Below are positions 6,835-15,823 of a stretch of 33,228 nucleotides of DNA, piece by piece. This stretch comes from a virus. Position numbers and translations under genes: made by a program. The DNA is taken from the IMG/VR virus record IMGVR_UViG_3300030090_001436, positions 1 through 33,228 of that record; one strand, 5' to 3'. The stretch's first letter is position 1. Every line of letters starts with the position of its first letter. The notes under the pieces were generated by a model, which saw only the letters and a list, made by a program, of their open reading frames with translations, did no database searches and was not told where the DNA came from.

Positions 6835-6960
6835 TTAACGTTTTCCTTGTCCACGATACTTCTTTCGTCCATGGGACGGTTTTGAATGTGATCCATCCCC
6901 TTGCCTAGTCTTTTTTGGTTTGCTAGGAACAAAATTTTGCCCGTTAAGTGATTTCGCCAT
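6835..6960 (-). CDS. Small basic cyanophage protein (41 aa)
   Basis: A short ORF starting with ATG at 6958-6960 encodes a Lys/Arg/Gly-rich peptide with FVPSKPKKTRQGDGSHSKP and an end in GRKKYRGQGKR. The ATG overlaps the upstream TGA (TGATG), supporting coupling to 6960-7139. I recall close relatives (FVPSKPKKTRQG) in marine T4-like cyanophages, with no known function. The charge suggests nucleic-acid or ribosome contact, but this is a guess. Confidence 0.68.
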   Translation of the reverse strand: MAKSLNGQNFVPSKPKKTRQGDGSHSKPSHGRKKYRGQGKR

Positions 6961-7139
6961 CAGCCCGCAAACTGCTGGTACTTCTGCGCAAGACCAGTAA
7001 ACAAGCCGTGCATTGGATGGTCACGCTTATCGCGACCGTCATACGCATACAGCTTGTTGATCCATGCTTGGCGATTATTCATCGCTTCTACGTCCTCCGC
7101 TCCAGGCTTAGACGCGATCATCGGGTCAGGTCTCTGCAT
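6960..7139 (-). CDS. Small unknown protein (59 aa)
   Basis: The ATG at 7137-7139 is chosen because it lies just inside the end of the upstream gene (stop at 7126), and the frame further upstream reads like a shadow. The peptide contains RQAWINKLYAYDGRDKRDHP and ends HGLFTGLAQKYQQFAG. It couples downstream through TGATG to the 41-residue basic protein. The position directly after the fibre-accessory gene suggests part of the same late transcript. Function unknown. Confidence 0.55.
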   Translation of the reverse strand: MQRPDPMIASKPGAEDVEAMNNRQAWINKLYAYDGRDKRDHPMHGLFTGLAQKYQQFAG

Positions 7140-7659
7140 TGTCAGGATCAGAAGTCCACACGTTATAGCTGCTGCCCTCGATGTATTCCTGCAATGCTTG
7201 CACTCTGCCAAAGTCCGCATGAGGTGACGTGTCACCAACGCTTGCGGTCTCCTCAATCTTGGCCACCATCGCAGCGCACTCAGTCCTGATTGTGGAACGC
7301 CAAGTGCTCCAAGGCGAAGCTGTGTAAGCAGTCTTGGCTGCAGAAAAGCTGCTGTTCTCCTCTTGCAGCTTGGGCCACAGATAATCAGACGGCTGCAACA
7401 GCTTGTAAGCCGTGTCCTTGGTCTGAGCGATCCAGTTGGATTTTAGGTTGGTGTAGGTCTTGGGGATCAGGTTGCCGTCAGAGTCGTAGCCCCAATACCA
7501 TTTCTGATTCCACGTCGGATCAGCGTTGACCCAAGTAATGCCAAGCTCTGCACGATCCTGTTCCGTGCTTAGTCGCAACCAGTTGGCAGGATATTGAACG
7601 CCATCATGCTCCCAAGGAACATCAAGCTGCAGCGTGCGGTCGCCAAGTTGATAAGGCAT
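7126..7659 (-). CDS. Fibre-accessory / tail-fibre-assembly-like protein (177 aa)
   Basis: The N-terminus (MPYQLGDRTLQLDVPW followed by GVQYPANWLRLST) resembles a common phage domain found beside fibre genes that starts with a short strand and the 'YPANWLRLS' motif. The C-terminal half contains a Trp/Tyr-rich helical part (WSTWRSTIRTECAAMVAKIE) like that of fibre-assembly chaperones. It is placed 23 bases after the large fibre gene on the same strand. A role in folding or attaching the fibre is inferred from position and resemblance. Confidence 0.5.
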   Translation of the reverse strand: MPYQLGDRTLQLDVPWEHDGVQYPANWLRLSTEQDRAELGITWVNADPTWNQKWYWGYDSDGNLIPKTYTNLKSNWIAQTKDTAYKLLQPSDYLWPKLQEENSSFSAAKTAYTASPWSTWRSTIRTECAAMVAKIEETASVGDTSPHADFGRVQALQEYIEGSSYNVWTSDPDNAET

Positions 7660-7682
7660 GGGTCTGGGGCGATAAAACGATG

Positions 7683-10600
7683 TTACCGCGCACGGGCGGT
7701 TTTGAAGGGATGCTCAGCAAATGCGGCGTAGATATATGTGTCGCCACTTCGATTGTGCAACTGTCTGGTGTCACCCAACTGAAAACCATTGCTTAGTGCA
7801 AACACAGGTTGCGCAAAACTACCCTCTGCATCATTGGTGTTGGGAGCTAGATACGCATTAAAATCACTGCGCAAATCATCGTAAATAACCCAATTTTCTG
7901 CACGCGAGGTATTACGTAGCAGGACAAATTTAGGACGCATTCCGGTATACACGAATGTACCGTCAGCACTTGAATTGCCTTGATAGCTGCCAAAGGCACT
8001 GTATTGATTGACAGGTGCCCAGCAATATGCAATGTAATCTTTATTGCCGTCATTAACAGCGTTATCTTGGCCTAGACTAAAAACCGAAGATGTTGGCTCA
8101 GTATTGTTAAAGGCACCAGATCCTGTCGTTTCAGCATTACTTGTATCTAGGCGCAAATACTTGGTTCCCCCACTCGTTGAGTGATAAACGTACCAAGTAA
8201 ACGCATCGTCTCTGTTTTTGATTAGAATCCATCCGGGTTTTGCGGACAATCCATGCCCTACGGTATCTCCCGCATTGTTATCACCGTTATAGCTAACAAT
8301 CGAGAAACCAGCAGACGGATTAGCGCGGACGCTAGAAGTGATACTGCCGTCAGTGTTGCTGACCGTTGACGTTCCAGCATCCCAAGTCCATGCCGCGTAC
8401 GTGTTTGAGCTTTGATTTACATGCGAATCTGTACCTAACGTAAAACCTGTGGAGCCAAAAGTGACACCGCTGGTCGAAGCTTCTGCATAGTTTTGGCTGG
8501 GATAAAGTGCCTTATTGTCGCCACGGACAGTGTCGTGAATCATGTGATCTCTACTTCCTGAGCGCTGTTTCATCCATGCCAGATCAGGGCTGAAATTCAA
8601 ACTTCCAACTGTTTGAGAAGAGCCTGTGCCGCTATATAAAACCACATCAAACGCCGTCGAACCATCGGCAATCGTTGGGTCGGCAAGATTCTGCGTGCAG
8701 AGACTTACATAGCCAGTTGGTGGCGTGTACGCAAATGGCCTAGAGCCATAATTTACTTCTGCGGTAGTGCTTGAATGATAAACACTCACGCCAAAAAAGT
8801 AGGTGCCACTCGGTAAACTGCTTGTTGCTGTTCCTTGACTTGTGTTGTTTTTGTAAAACGTTAGCGTTCCATTGTCTAAATCAGCAGCTACGCCGATTAT
8901 GTCATTTGTAGCGTACCCAGAGCCTCCATAAGACGAGTTTGAATCGTTCTGATAAAACCCTCCCTCTTCTTTCCAACCGAAACCATTGCTGCCGTTGATT
9001 TGACCAATGTATCTGCTTGGTTCGCCCTTCTGGTCAATGCCAATAAACATTCCTTCATTGGCATTTGCAGTAGGCTTGACCTCAAAATACCATTTGCCAG
9101 ACGAGGCTCCAATCGTTGAAAAAGCAGACCTATAAGCATTGTTAGTCTTGGCTATCTGTAAATTTCCATTTGACAAAGTAATGTCGGAATGCAAGTTAAT
9201 TGGGTTTAGCGTGGCGTAGTTCCCGCCATTGTTGCCAGAAGCTGCCGTGTAATTTGTCGGCGTGTCGATCAGGCTGTCGATATTAGGTGCAGCGGTATCA
9301 GCAACGCCAGCATCAACTAAGAGTACGCCGTCAACCTCTACACCACCCAGGTAGGGACCGACTAAGCTCGAATTGGTAAGTTGGATGCTAGTTAACTGTC
9401 CACCAAGCGTGGCAGCAGTTAAGGTGACAGGAACATTGTAATTATTTGTTCCGGTAATGTAACTGCCATTAACGCGAGTGCCATACGAACTTCCGTTTGT
9501 TGGGTTGTAAACATACAGAGTAACTGAAGTATTAACTGTAATAGCACTTGATGGCGTCCAAGTCATCGTTGCATCGGAAGCACCAAAAGTCACATCAGAG
9601 CTTGTTGTGATAACACCGTCAAAGGCGTTACCCCATACATAATTAGAATTGTATGCAGTACCAGAACCTAAAGAACTCCAGGTTTGGCTTTGATCCCAAG
9701 CAGAGCCAGCGGCCTGAAGGTTATTAACCGTCCAAGCTGTTGTTACTACAACCGTTCCATCAACTTCAATGGCAGAAGCTCGGACGATATTGGCATTAGA
9801 TGTATTTTCAAATTTAATGCTTGTGATTGAGCCTGTATGGCTTAATGTCACCCAAGCATTTGCACTGCTTTGACCGCCAGTAGCCTTTGAAACGCCATTG
9901 ACATATATCGTTGAGTAGTAACCGACGTAAACACGTAAAGAAGAGGAAGCTGAATATGAGCCGTTAGGCGTCCAAACTAAATCAGAGTTAGTAGAAGAAC
10001 TATCGTACCCTCCATACACAATTGTGCTAGTAGATCCATCAAAAAGATTTTTTGCAGGGTAACTACTTACTGAATAAAAATTAGTCGCTTGAGTCGTGGT
10101 TAAAGCACCAACGGTAGGTGTGTAATCATCAGCAACGGCACTATTTTTTCCAAGCGCAGCGTTGCTGCTGTTGTCAGCGAACTTTAGGTAAAAACTGTTG
10201 TCTGTAACAGTTACGTCTGAATCAACCAAAAGTTTTCCATCAACAACAATGCCTGCCAACGCAGTCCAATCTGATCCGCTTGAATTAACAGTGATTGCGG
10301 TAATCGACGCCCCAAAAGTTGTGTAAGGGTTGCTTACAACTGTTGAAGCGATATTTGTATTATCGACTGGTGTAACCGCTACTGAGCCATTGCTACACGT
10401 AACAGTGATGTTTCCTGAAGAGCCAGTATTGTGCCAAGTGTAAAGCTCAACAGTGCTAGAAGCAGTAAGAGTAATAGCAGCAGGAAGCGTCAAAGTTGCC
10501 GATCCAGGGTAATAGCCCCACAGCTTTCCTGTGCCAAAACTATCGCCAGGAATACCTACATTATTAAACGCTTTAGCTACTTCATAGCCACTGCCTGGTG

Positions 10601-11312
10601 TCGTTCCGCTGTATGTACCACTGCTCCAATCTTGACTTTGATCAACTAAAGGACCATACGTTCCAGCGAACTCCTTGGGCTGCCAGACCGAGTTTGAATC
10701 AAACTCACCGAAGTCAGTCGGCGCAAGTGCTTGACCGTCAACAAAATTTATCTCAGCTAAATAGCCGTCGAAAGGATCAGGCCCAAAGTCAGCAGAATAC
10801 TTTCCAATCGCATGAGGCGCGGCTGCGTTAATACCGCCTTCGTAATTTTGTGTCGGGTAAGTTGCTGATGAAAAACTTGTAACTTGTGCGCCGTTTATGT
10901 ATAACTTAACCCTGTCAGATGCTGTGCTTTGAGTTGTATCAACTGCCCAAACGATGTGTTGCCATGCACTGCAATCACGAAAAACCGCGTCAGTCGCAAG
11001 TTTCCATTGCATAGCGTTTGAACTGTAAGTTTCAAGTTCAATCGTATTATCTGCCATAAAATTTATATATGTATGATGCGTTGAAGTTGCGTTGCTGCCT
11101 CCGCTAAATATGTTTTGCCGCGTACCTAAATTGCCACGTTTTACCCAACCGCTCCAGGTGAAAGTGCGACGGTTGCCAGCAGACGACGGGGTGCGATTCA
11201 AATAGGCCGAATCATCGTCATTAAACCGCAAGCTGCGGTCAATCTGGTAGCCAGCAACAGCTCCAGCCGCCGCTCCAATGAACAACGGGCTTGCAGCTCC
11301 AGGGATACTCAT
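7683..11312 (-). CDS. Large tail fibre/adhesin: LamG-like, three repeats, SPRY-like
   Basis: This 1209-residue protein has a short N-terminal hydrophobic anchor-like stretch, then a concanavalin/LamG-like domain at about 44-215 (RTFTWSGWVKRGNL, WQHIVWAVDTT, GYLAEINFVDGQALAPTDF). Three divergent beta modules follow at about 290-365, 410-520 and 570-670, each ending in a version of 'VDGxLLVD'. A SPRY-like domain spans about 710-860 (GKWYFEVKPT, GIDQKGEPSRYIGQ, GVAADLDNGTLTFYKN). The C-terminus is another beta-rich module (WTWDAGTSTVSNTDGSI). It starts in an ATGA overlap with the preceding fibre gene. Host recognition through glycan binding is the likely role. Confidence 0.8.
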   Translation of the reverse strand: MSIPGAASPLFIGAAAGAVAGYQIDRSLRFNDDDSAYLNRTPSSAGNRRTFTWSGWVKRGNLGTRQNIFSGGSNATSTHHTYINFMADNTIELETYSSNAMQWKLATDAVFRDCSAWQHIVWAVDTTQSTASDRVKLYINGAQVTSFSSATYPTQNYEGGINAAAPHAIGKYSADFGPDPFDGYLAEINFVDGQALAPTDFGEFDSNSVWQPKEFAGTYGPLVDQSQDWSSGTYSGTTPGSGYEVAKAFNNVGIPGDSFGTGKLWGYYPGSATLTLPAAITLTASSTVELYTWHNTGSSGNITVTCSNGSVAVTPVDNTNIASTVVSNPYTTFGASITAITVNSSGSDWTALAGIVVDGKLLVDSDVTVTDNSFYLKFADNSSNAALGKNSAVADDYTPTVGALTTTQATNFYSVSSYPAKNLFDGSTSTIVYGGYDSSSTNSDLVWTPNGSYSASSSLRVYVGYYSTIYVNGVSKATGGQSSANAWVTLSHTGSITSIKFENTSNANIVRASAIEVDGTVVVTTAWTVNNLQAAGSAWDQSQTWSSLGSGTAYNSNYVWGNAFDGVITTSSDVTFGASDATMTWTPSSAITVNTSVTLYVYNPTNGSSYGTRVNGSYITGTNNYNVPVTLTAATLGGQLTSIQLTNSSLVGPYLGGVEVDGVLLVDAGVADTAAPNIDSLIDTPTNYTAASGNNGGNYATLNPINLHSDITLSNGNLQIAKTNNAYRSAFSTIGASSGKWYFEVKPTANANEGMFIGIDQKGEPSRYIGQINGSNGFGWKEEGGFYQNDSNSSYGGSGYATNDIIGVAADLDNGTLTFYKNNTSQGTATSSLPSGTYFFGVSVYHSSTTAEVNYGSRPFAYTPPTGYVSLCTQNLADPTIADGSTAFDVVLYSGTGSSQTVGSLNFSPDLAWMKQRSGSRDHMIHDTVRGDNKALYPSQNYAEASTSGVTFGSTGFTLGTDSHVNQSSNTYAAWTWDAGTSTVSNTDGSITSSVRANPSAGFSIVSYNGDNNAGDTVGHGLSAKPGWILIKNRDDAFTWYVYHSTSGGTKYLRLDTSNAETTGSGAFNNTEPTSSVFSLGQDNAVNDGNKDYIAYCWAPVNQYSAFGSYQGNSSADGTFVYTGMRPKFVLLRNTSRAENWVIYDDLRSDFNAYLAPNTNDAEGSFAQPVFALSNGFQLGDTRQLHNRSGDTYIYAAFAEHPFKTARAR

Positions 11313-13732
11313 GAGACGTTCAGCAGCGAAGTAACCGTAATACGGCTGGAACTTTCCACATAGTAGGCAAGAACATCAACTGCACTAGCTGTTGTCGTTA
11401 ATGTCGGTGCCGTCCCACCAGCAAACTTGTACGCAGAGTTATATGCAAGCGTCCTAGAACCTGTGCCGTCCTGCGTCACCACAATCACACCAGATTGACC
11501 AGCGGTCACGTTGCTTGGAGCGCCTAACGTCCGGTTGCCTGCAAGGGTCAAAGTAAAGTTGTTTCCCAGCGACAGATCCACCGCCACAGTCGAAGCATCG
11601 GTCAAAGCAACAGGCGTTCCACGCTGTGCCTTTGTGTAGCTCTGAGCAACAGCAAGACCAGCAAGGGTCGTCGTTGCATCAGGCAGCGTGACCGTTACAT
11701 CAGCAGTCGGATTGCAGGTTAGGGTCAGCTCGTGATCGTCAGCTGACGTGCCTTCCATCACAATGTTGGCGTTAAACGTCGCAACACCCGCGAAGGTTGA
11801 AGTGCTGTCAAACGTCGCAACGCCTGTCACGTCTAGCGTCCCAGGGACATCGACATTGCTTGTAAATTCAACACCTGATCCTGCAGCGTCTGTTTGCAGC
11901 AGTTGACGTGCGGTGCCGTTTGCAAGCTTGCTAACTGCGATTTCTGCAGTTGCGCTGATGTCTGCGTCCGCAATGGTCGCGTTCGCAATCATCGTGCTTG
12001 TAACCGTTCCAGTGTCACCAGTGGTTACGACGTTGCCCGTGACATCAGGGAACGTGATTGTGCGATCAGCAGTCGGGTTGGTAACTGTGATCGTGGTCTC
12101 GTTTGCATCATCTGCAGAGCCCTCAAACGCCAATACAGCGTTTTGGCCCAACAGCACCGTTCCAGTGAACGTCGGGCTAGCAGCACCAATCTTTTCAGTG
12201 TCTAGTTCTTGAATTGCAGATTGAACGTTAGTTGCTGCAACACCGCCAACCGGAACAACTGAAATGTTGGCAGCAGTCTGACCAGCAATAGCGTTGGAAA
12301 CGTCAATCAGCTGGAACGTTGATCCCGTGCCAAGCGAGATCAACATGTCCGGTGGAGCTAGAGCTTCTGCTGGCGCGTTACCCGAACCAGTGCCGCTCGT
12401 GTCTACAACAACGTAATAGTTGAGGTTGCCAGAAGCAGGTGCAGGCAGTGCAGCACCATTTGTAAAGCCAGCGGCAGAGCCTGCAGTCGTGACACTGCTC
12501 AGCAGGTTGGTGCTTGCGTCATACGTTCCAGCGTTAATCAGGTTACCGCTGATAACCGTGATCGGCAAAAATGATTGCCCGGTGTAGATATAAAGGTCTT
12601 CATTCTTCTCGTCGAAAAAGAATTGACCCTTGAAGTCACCATCGGGAAAGGTGACGATGTTGTCAGTAGCGCCAGCACCACCGAACTTGGTGACTGAAGA
12701 ATCAGAAAGTTTTGCGGCAGTGACAGCATCCGAAGCAATGCGTTCTGCCGGGATCGTGCCGCTTGTCAGCTTTGCAGCTGAGAGATCGGGTATATCCGAA
12801 GCAGCAAGCGTTGCACCAGTTGTGACATGACCTTGTCCATCAATAGTTACCTTTGTAAAGGTGCCAGTCGTTGCAGTATTGCTGTGATTCAGGTTGCCGC
12901 TGCTGTCAACAGCTAGCCCCGTTCCAGGGATAACAGCACCCTTTGCGGAACTGGTCGCTGCAGGTAGATCGCTAGCCGTGATGGCACGGCCGCCAGTGAT
13001 CAAGCCTTTGGCGCTGTATGTAACGACATGGTGTGTTGAGCTGGCCGTTACGTCGTTATCAACCTCAATAGTGTTGGAGTCCATGCGGAGTCCTTCACCG
13101 TTGACGATTACACCGCCTTTAGCGCTGCTCGTCGCAACTGGAATATCGCTGCCATCAATCGCCCTATAAGTAGCCGTACCACCAGCGCCAGTCGGCCCAG
13201 CAAGAAACTGGTTGGCTGCAGACGTGTCGTTAATGACAGCTGCAATCGTGGCAGCGCCACTGGTTGTTGTGACTGTGATGTCAACAATGCCAACCGTGCT
13301 GCCAGCAACGCTGTTAATCGAACTAGGAGCCTTCAGACTCAGCCAAGCAGACCCGTCCCAGCAATACAGGTTGTTGTCATCCGTATCGACAGCAAGCTGA
13401 CCCGTAAACGCTCCGGAGCCCGGCAGTGTTGTGACCAGATCAACCGTTGATTCGTTGGCAAGCTTTGCAGCCGTAATGCCGTCGTCTGCAACCTTAGCCG
13501 TAGTAATTGCAGCGTCAGCGATGTCTGCTGTAGCAATACCGCCTGCAGCAAACAGAATCTTCGCGCCAGGGATCGTATCGTCACTAATTAAGGTGACGCC
13601 ATTGGCAACTAGATCGCCAACCGTCAGCTTCTTCGTTTCACTAGCGCTGCTGTCGACAACAGCAACTAAGTCGCCAGTGGCTAAGGCGGAACCAGCAAGA
13701 GCATTAAGCTCGGTAATTTTTAGGTCAGCCAT
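11309..13732 (-). CDS. Tail fibre protein, cyanophage MADLKITEL family (807 aa)
   Basis: The N-terminus (MADLKITELNALAGSALATGD) and the downstream LAVDTDDNNLYCWDGSAWLSL match, from memory, a widespread marine cyanophage tail-fibre family. The body is made of short Ala/Thr/Ser-rich repeats (for example ASDLPAATSSAKGAV and ADIADAAITTAKVAD), consistent with a long trimeric shaft. The C-terminal region (GNRTLGAPSNVTAGQSGVIV) is a beta-rich tip domain also seen on other phage fibres. An AGGAG sits 11 bases before the ATG. The gene lies between the tail-tube-like proteins and the large adhesin, as expected for a distal tail component. Confidence 0.82.
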   Translation of the reverse strand: MADLKITELNALAGSALATGDLVAVVDSSASETKKLTVGDLVANGVTLISDDTIPGAKILFAAGGIATADIADAAITTAKVADDGITAAKLANESTVDLVTTLPGSGAFTGQLAVDTDDNNLYCWDGSAWLSLKAPSSINSVAGSTVGIVDITVTTTSGAATIAAVINDTSAANQFLAGPTGAGGTATYRAIDGSDIPVATSSAKGGVIVNGEGLRMDSNTIEVDNDVTASSTHHVVTYSAKGLITGGRAITASDLPAATSSAKGAVIPGTGLAVDSSGNLNHSNTATTGTFTKVTIDGQGHVTTGATLAASDIPDLSAAKLTSGTIPAERIASDAVTAAKLSDSSVTKFGGAGATDNIVTFPDGDFKGQFFFDEKNEDLYIYTGQSFLPITVISGNLINAGTYDASTNLLSSVTTAGSAAGFTNGAALPAPASGNLNYYVVVDTSGTGSGNAPAEALAPPDMLISLGTGSTFQLIDVSNAIAGQTAANISVVPVGGVAATNVQSAIQELDTEKIGAASPTFTGTVLLGQNAVLAFEGSADDANETTITVTNPTADRTITFPDVTGNVVTTGDTGTVTSTMIANATIADADISATAEIAVSKLANGTARQLLQTDAAGSGVEFTSNVDVPGTLDVTGVATFDSTSTFAGVATFNANIVMEGTSADDHELTLTCNPTADVTVTLPDATTTLAGLAVAQSYTKAQRGTPVALTDASTVAVDLSLGNNFTLTLAGNRTLGAPSNVTAGQSGVIVVTQDGTGSRTLAYNSAYKFAGGTAPTLTTTASAVDVLAYYVESSSRITVTSLLNVS

Positions 13733-13749
13733 GGGCGGCTAGCTCCTGG

Positions 13750-14619
13750 TTAAATGTCCTGCTGTAACAGCAGTTTAGCGCCGCTGTCTTGATCCAAGCG
13801 TATTTCACCAGAGTCCTCTTGCAAGAGCGCATCCGGCACTACGGTCTTGATCCTTAGCCTTAGCTCACCTGTTGTTATGAAATCAGCGGTGATTTGCACC
13901 GTGCTGTCAGGCGAAAACTGGATAGCGGCTGCCGTGATAATCCCTTCAACGCGCCACCAAACTTCATCATCAGCACGCTCTGTAACGCCGCTTGGATTAT
14001 ATCCGTTCTTTTTAATGTAGAAACGTCCAATAAAATTACTGCCGACCTTTGTGCGATGCGCTAACTCGTATAAATACATCGGCAATTCCTGAGTGCTGTT
14101 GCCGGTGTATTCCCAAAAAGCACTAATTCGACCAGAACCAGAAATTAAACTGTTAACTCTAGTTCTATACTCATCAGATAATACTGTTGTATCAACCGTC
14201 TCGCGCTCAGTATTGATCTCAAAGCTGCTAACCTGCGCCAAAAGACGCGGCGCAGCAGATTCGACAATTACCTCAATCGGTATTGAATTTCCTGGCGTTG
14301 CAAGAGCAACTGCATTCGTCTTGCCGCCACTGACCGCATGGGCAAAACTGTTGTAAAGCCTGATGCCGTCTAGCTCGTCAACGTAAATAAATTTTTTAAC
14401 GCTTGAATCTGAATAACTATTTATGAAATCAAGAGCGCTACCGTCTGTGCTCGTAATTTCAATTTGATCGCCTGTCACTAGCTGACCGTGCTCAAAATCA
14501 AAACTAAAACGCTTTTCGGTAGCATTAACGTCAGCAACGTCAATCGTTGACCGCAACGTGCCACCATTGAAGACACGCCTCAATTCAATTTCACCGTGCG
14601 TACCAAGATATACAGTCAT
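13750..14619 (-). CDS. Tail protein with C-terminal tail-tube-like domain (289 aa)
   Basis: Residues 1-130 form a beta-rich N-terminal domain (YLGTHGEIELRRVFNGGTLR). Residues 130-265 look like the neighbouring tube-like protein: a strand (LLAQVSSFEINTE), TVDTTVLSDEYRTRVNSLIS, then GSGRISAFWEY, and a long strand pair before the end (VQITADFITTGELRLRI). The 'SLISGSG' stretch is identical to one in the protein at 29929-30351. It starts in an ATGA overlap with 14616-15050. A ring or adapter in the distal tail is likely. Confidence 0.6.
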   Translation of the reverse strand: MTVYLGTHGEIELRRVFNGGTLRSTIDVADVNATEKRFSFDFEHGQLVTGDQIEITSTDGSALDFINSYSDSSVKKFIYVDELDGIRLYNSFAHAVSGGKTNAVALATPGNSIPIEVIVESAAPRLLAQVSSFEINTERETVDTTVLSDEYRTRVNSLISGSGRISAFWEYTGNSTQELPMYLYELAHRTKVGSNFIGRFYIKKNGYNPSGVTERADDEVWWRVEGIITAAAIQFSPDSTVQITADFITTGELRLRIKTVVPDALLQEDSGEIRLDQDSGAKLLLQQDI

Positions 14620-15050
14620 GAGATCGTTACAGTAGACAATACACCTGTGCCTTGGAACGCAATCTCAGCACGAACGATGTCGCCAGTTGCCGCTCCAATC
14701 GAAGCGCTAGTGATATAAGCAGTCAGCTTGATGTCGTTGTTGTCCGTTCCATCAATCCAACGGAAGGTCAGCTCAACCGTGTCGTTGCTGCTAACGCCTT
14801 CATTACCGGTCTTATATAGCTTGTTGAGAATGTTGGTGGTGTTAAATGTGCCATCGTCTTCCTTGTAGTACAACAACGTTGCACTGCCGCTATAGCCGAC
14901 AACACCAGGAACATAAACACGAATATGCTCGTTTAGCGTTGTCGTCTCAAGCGTTTCTAAGCTTGACGACAGCTGAAAATTAACGACCTTGGCAAGGGTC
15001 GTTCCACCGAGCTGTAATGCGCCATCCCTGCCGGTGTAGACCTTTGCCAT
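14616..15050 (-). CDS. Tail-tube-like protein, distal paralogue (144 aa)
   Basis: The sequence follows the tail-tube layout: an N-terminal GRDGALQLGG, a strand ending VNFQLSSS, the loop LETTTLNEHIRVYVPGVVGY, then SGSATLLYYKEDDG, and C-terminal strands IKLTAYITSASIGAATGDIV. The same order is seen in 29929-30351. It sits among distal tail genes rather than before the tape measure, so it may form a ring at the tail end instead of the tube. Start and stop codons overlap both neighbours. Confidence 0.6.
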   Translation of the reverse strand: MAKVYTGRDGALQLGGTTLAKVVNFQLSSSLETLETTTLNEHIRVYVPGVVGYSGSATLLYYKEDDGTFNTTNILNKLYKTGNEGVSSNDTVELTFRWIDGTDNNDIKLTAYITSASIGAATGDIVRAEIAFQGTGVLSTVTIS

Positions 15051-15823
15051 CAGATCACGCCAATCAGATTCACTGTAACAGTGCTAATCCCAGGCCGCAC
15101 CTGGACAACCTGCGGTGGACCTTCATATCTGTACTGAGCTTGGCTCCCAGAAGTAGAAGCAGTTGTCGTCGCAGCAGGCGTATTTGCTTGGCCCCCCATC
15201 CCAGAGTGAACAGAGCAGTAGTAGTACAGCGTTGGCGCACCAGTTGCCACTTGAATCCTTGTGTATGAACCAGCTTGCCCAGGCGTTCCAAATGTCGTCA
15301 CCCCAGTCGTGTACTCCGTTCCACTGTTATGAGTGCCGTCGCTAGTCGCAGATAAACGCAGTGGATGGCCCGCGTTTGATGCGTTCTGCTGGCTGAACAA
15401 ATAGATCGTGCCTTCAGTCAGCGTTAAGGTCTGCGCGTTATCGCTTATACCGTCATCAGCAGTTATACCGCTAAAGCGATAGTAATTGCTGCCACCATCA
15501 GCGACCACAGTAACGTTGTAAGTCACAGTAGGAATCTCTGTTTCTGCTGGCTTTAGCGCATCATTGTTTCCGTCCCAACCGCCTAAAGCCTGATTCGGCA
15601 AGTTGAACGTTTGGAACGTGCCTTGCACTTCGTCGTAATGGTCTAGAAAAAGCTCAGCGTTTGGATCGCCAATGTTGGCGTAAGACAGGCTGAGCTTGAC
15701 GTCGGTTCGTTCACTGCCATATAAAATTCGCGTTTCTTGGCCGTTCTGAGCCTTAAAGGTTTTGACCGGATAGCTTCCAGGGTCATAGCTACGGCTAGAA
15801 GGTTTGAGAATCGGATAAGCCAT
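15050..15823 (-). CDS. Tail-tip protein with inserted cupredoxin-like domain (257 aa)
   Basis: Residues 1-90 (FKAQNGQETRILYGSERT, FLDHYDEVQGTFQTFNLP) and the last 30 (YRYEGPPQVVQVRPGISTVT) look like the two halves of a distal-tail (gpM/DUF2460-like) protein. Between them, about residues 100-215, lies a beta domain with the complete ligand pattern of a type-1 copper protein: His153 in AGHPLRL, then Cys203, His206 and Met209 in YYYCSVHSGMGG. The C-x2-H-x2-M spacing is the same as in amicyanin. Ser/Thr/Ala linkers flank the insert. Copper binding, electron transfer or simply a stable fold are all possible; metal binding is inferred, not shown. Confidence 0.72.
   Translation of the reverse strand: MAYPILKPSSRSYDPGSYPVKTFKAQNGQETRILYGSERTDVKLSLSYANIGDPNAELFLDHYDEVQGTFQTFNLPNQALGGWDGNNDALKPAETEIPTVTYNVTVVADGGSNYYRFSGITADDGISDNAQTLTLTEGTIYLFSQQNASNAGHPLRLSATSDGTHNSGTEYTTGVTTFGTPGQAGSYTRIQVATGAPTLYYYCSVHSGMGGQANTPAATTTASTSGSQAQYRYEGPPQVVQVRPGISTVTVNLIGVI

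Noticed and set aside
11894-12212. Plus-strand frames opposite the fibre gene
   Set aside because: Ala/Val-rich complements of Thr/Ala repeats in the fibre; no start signal or domain.
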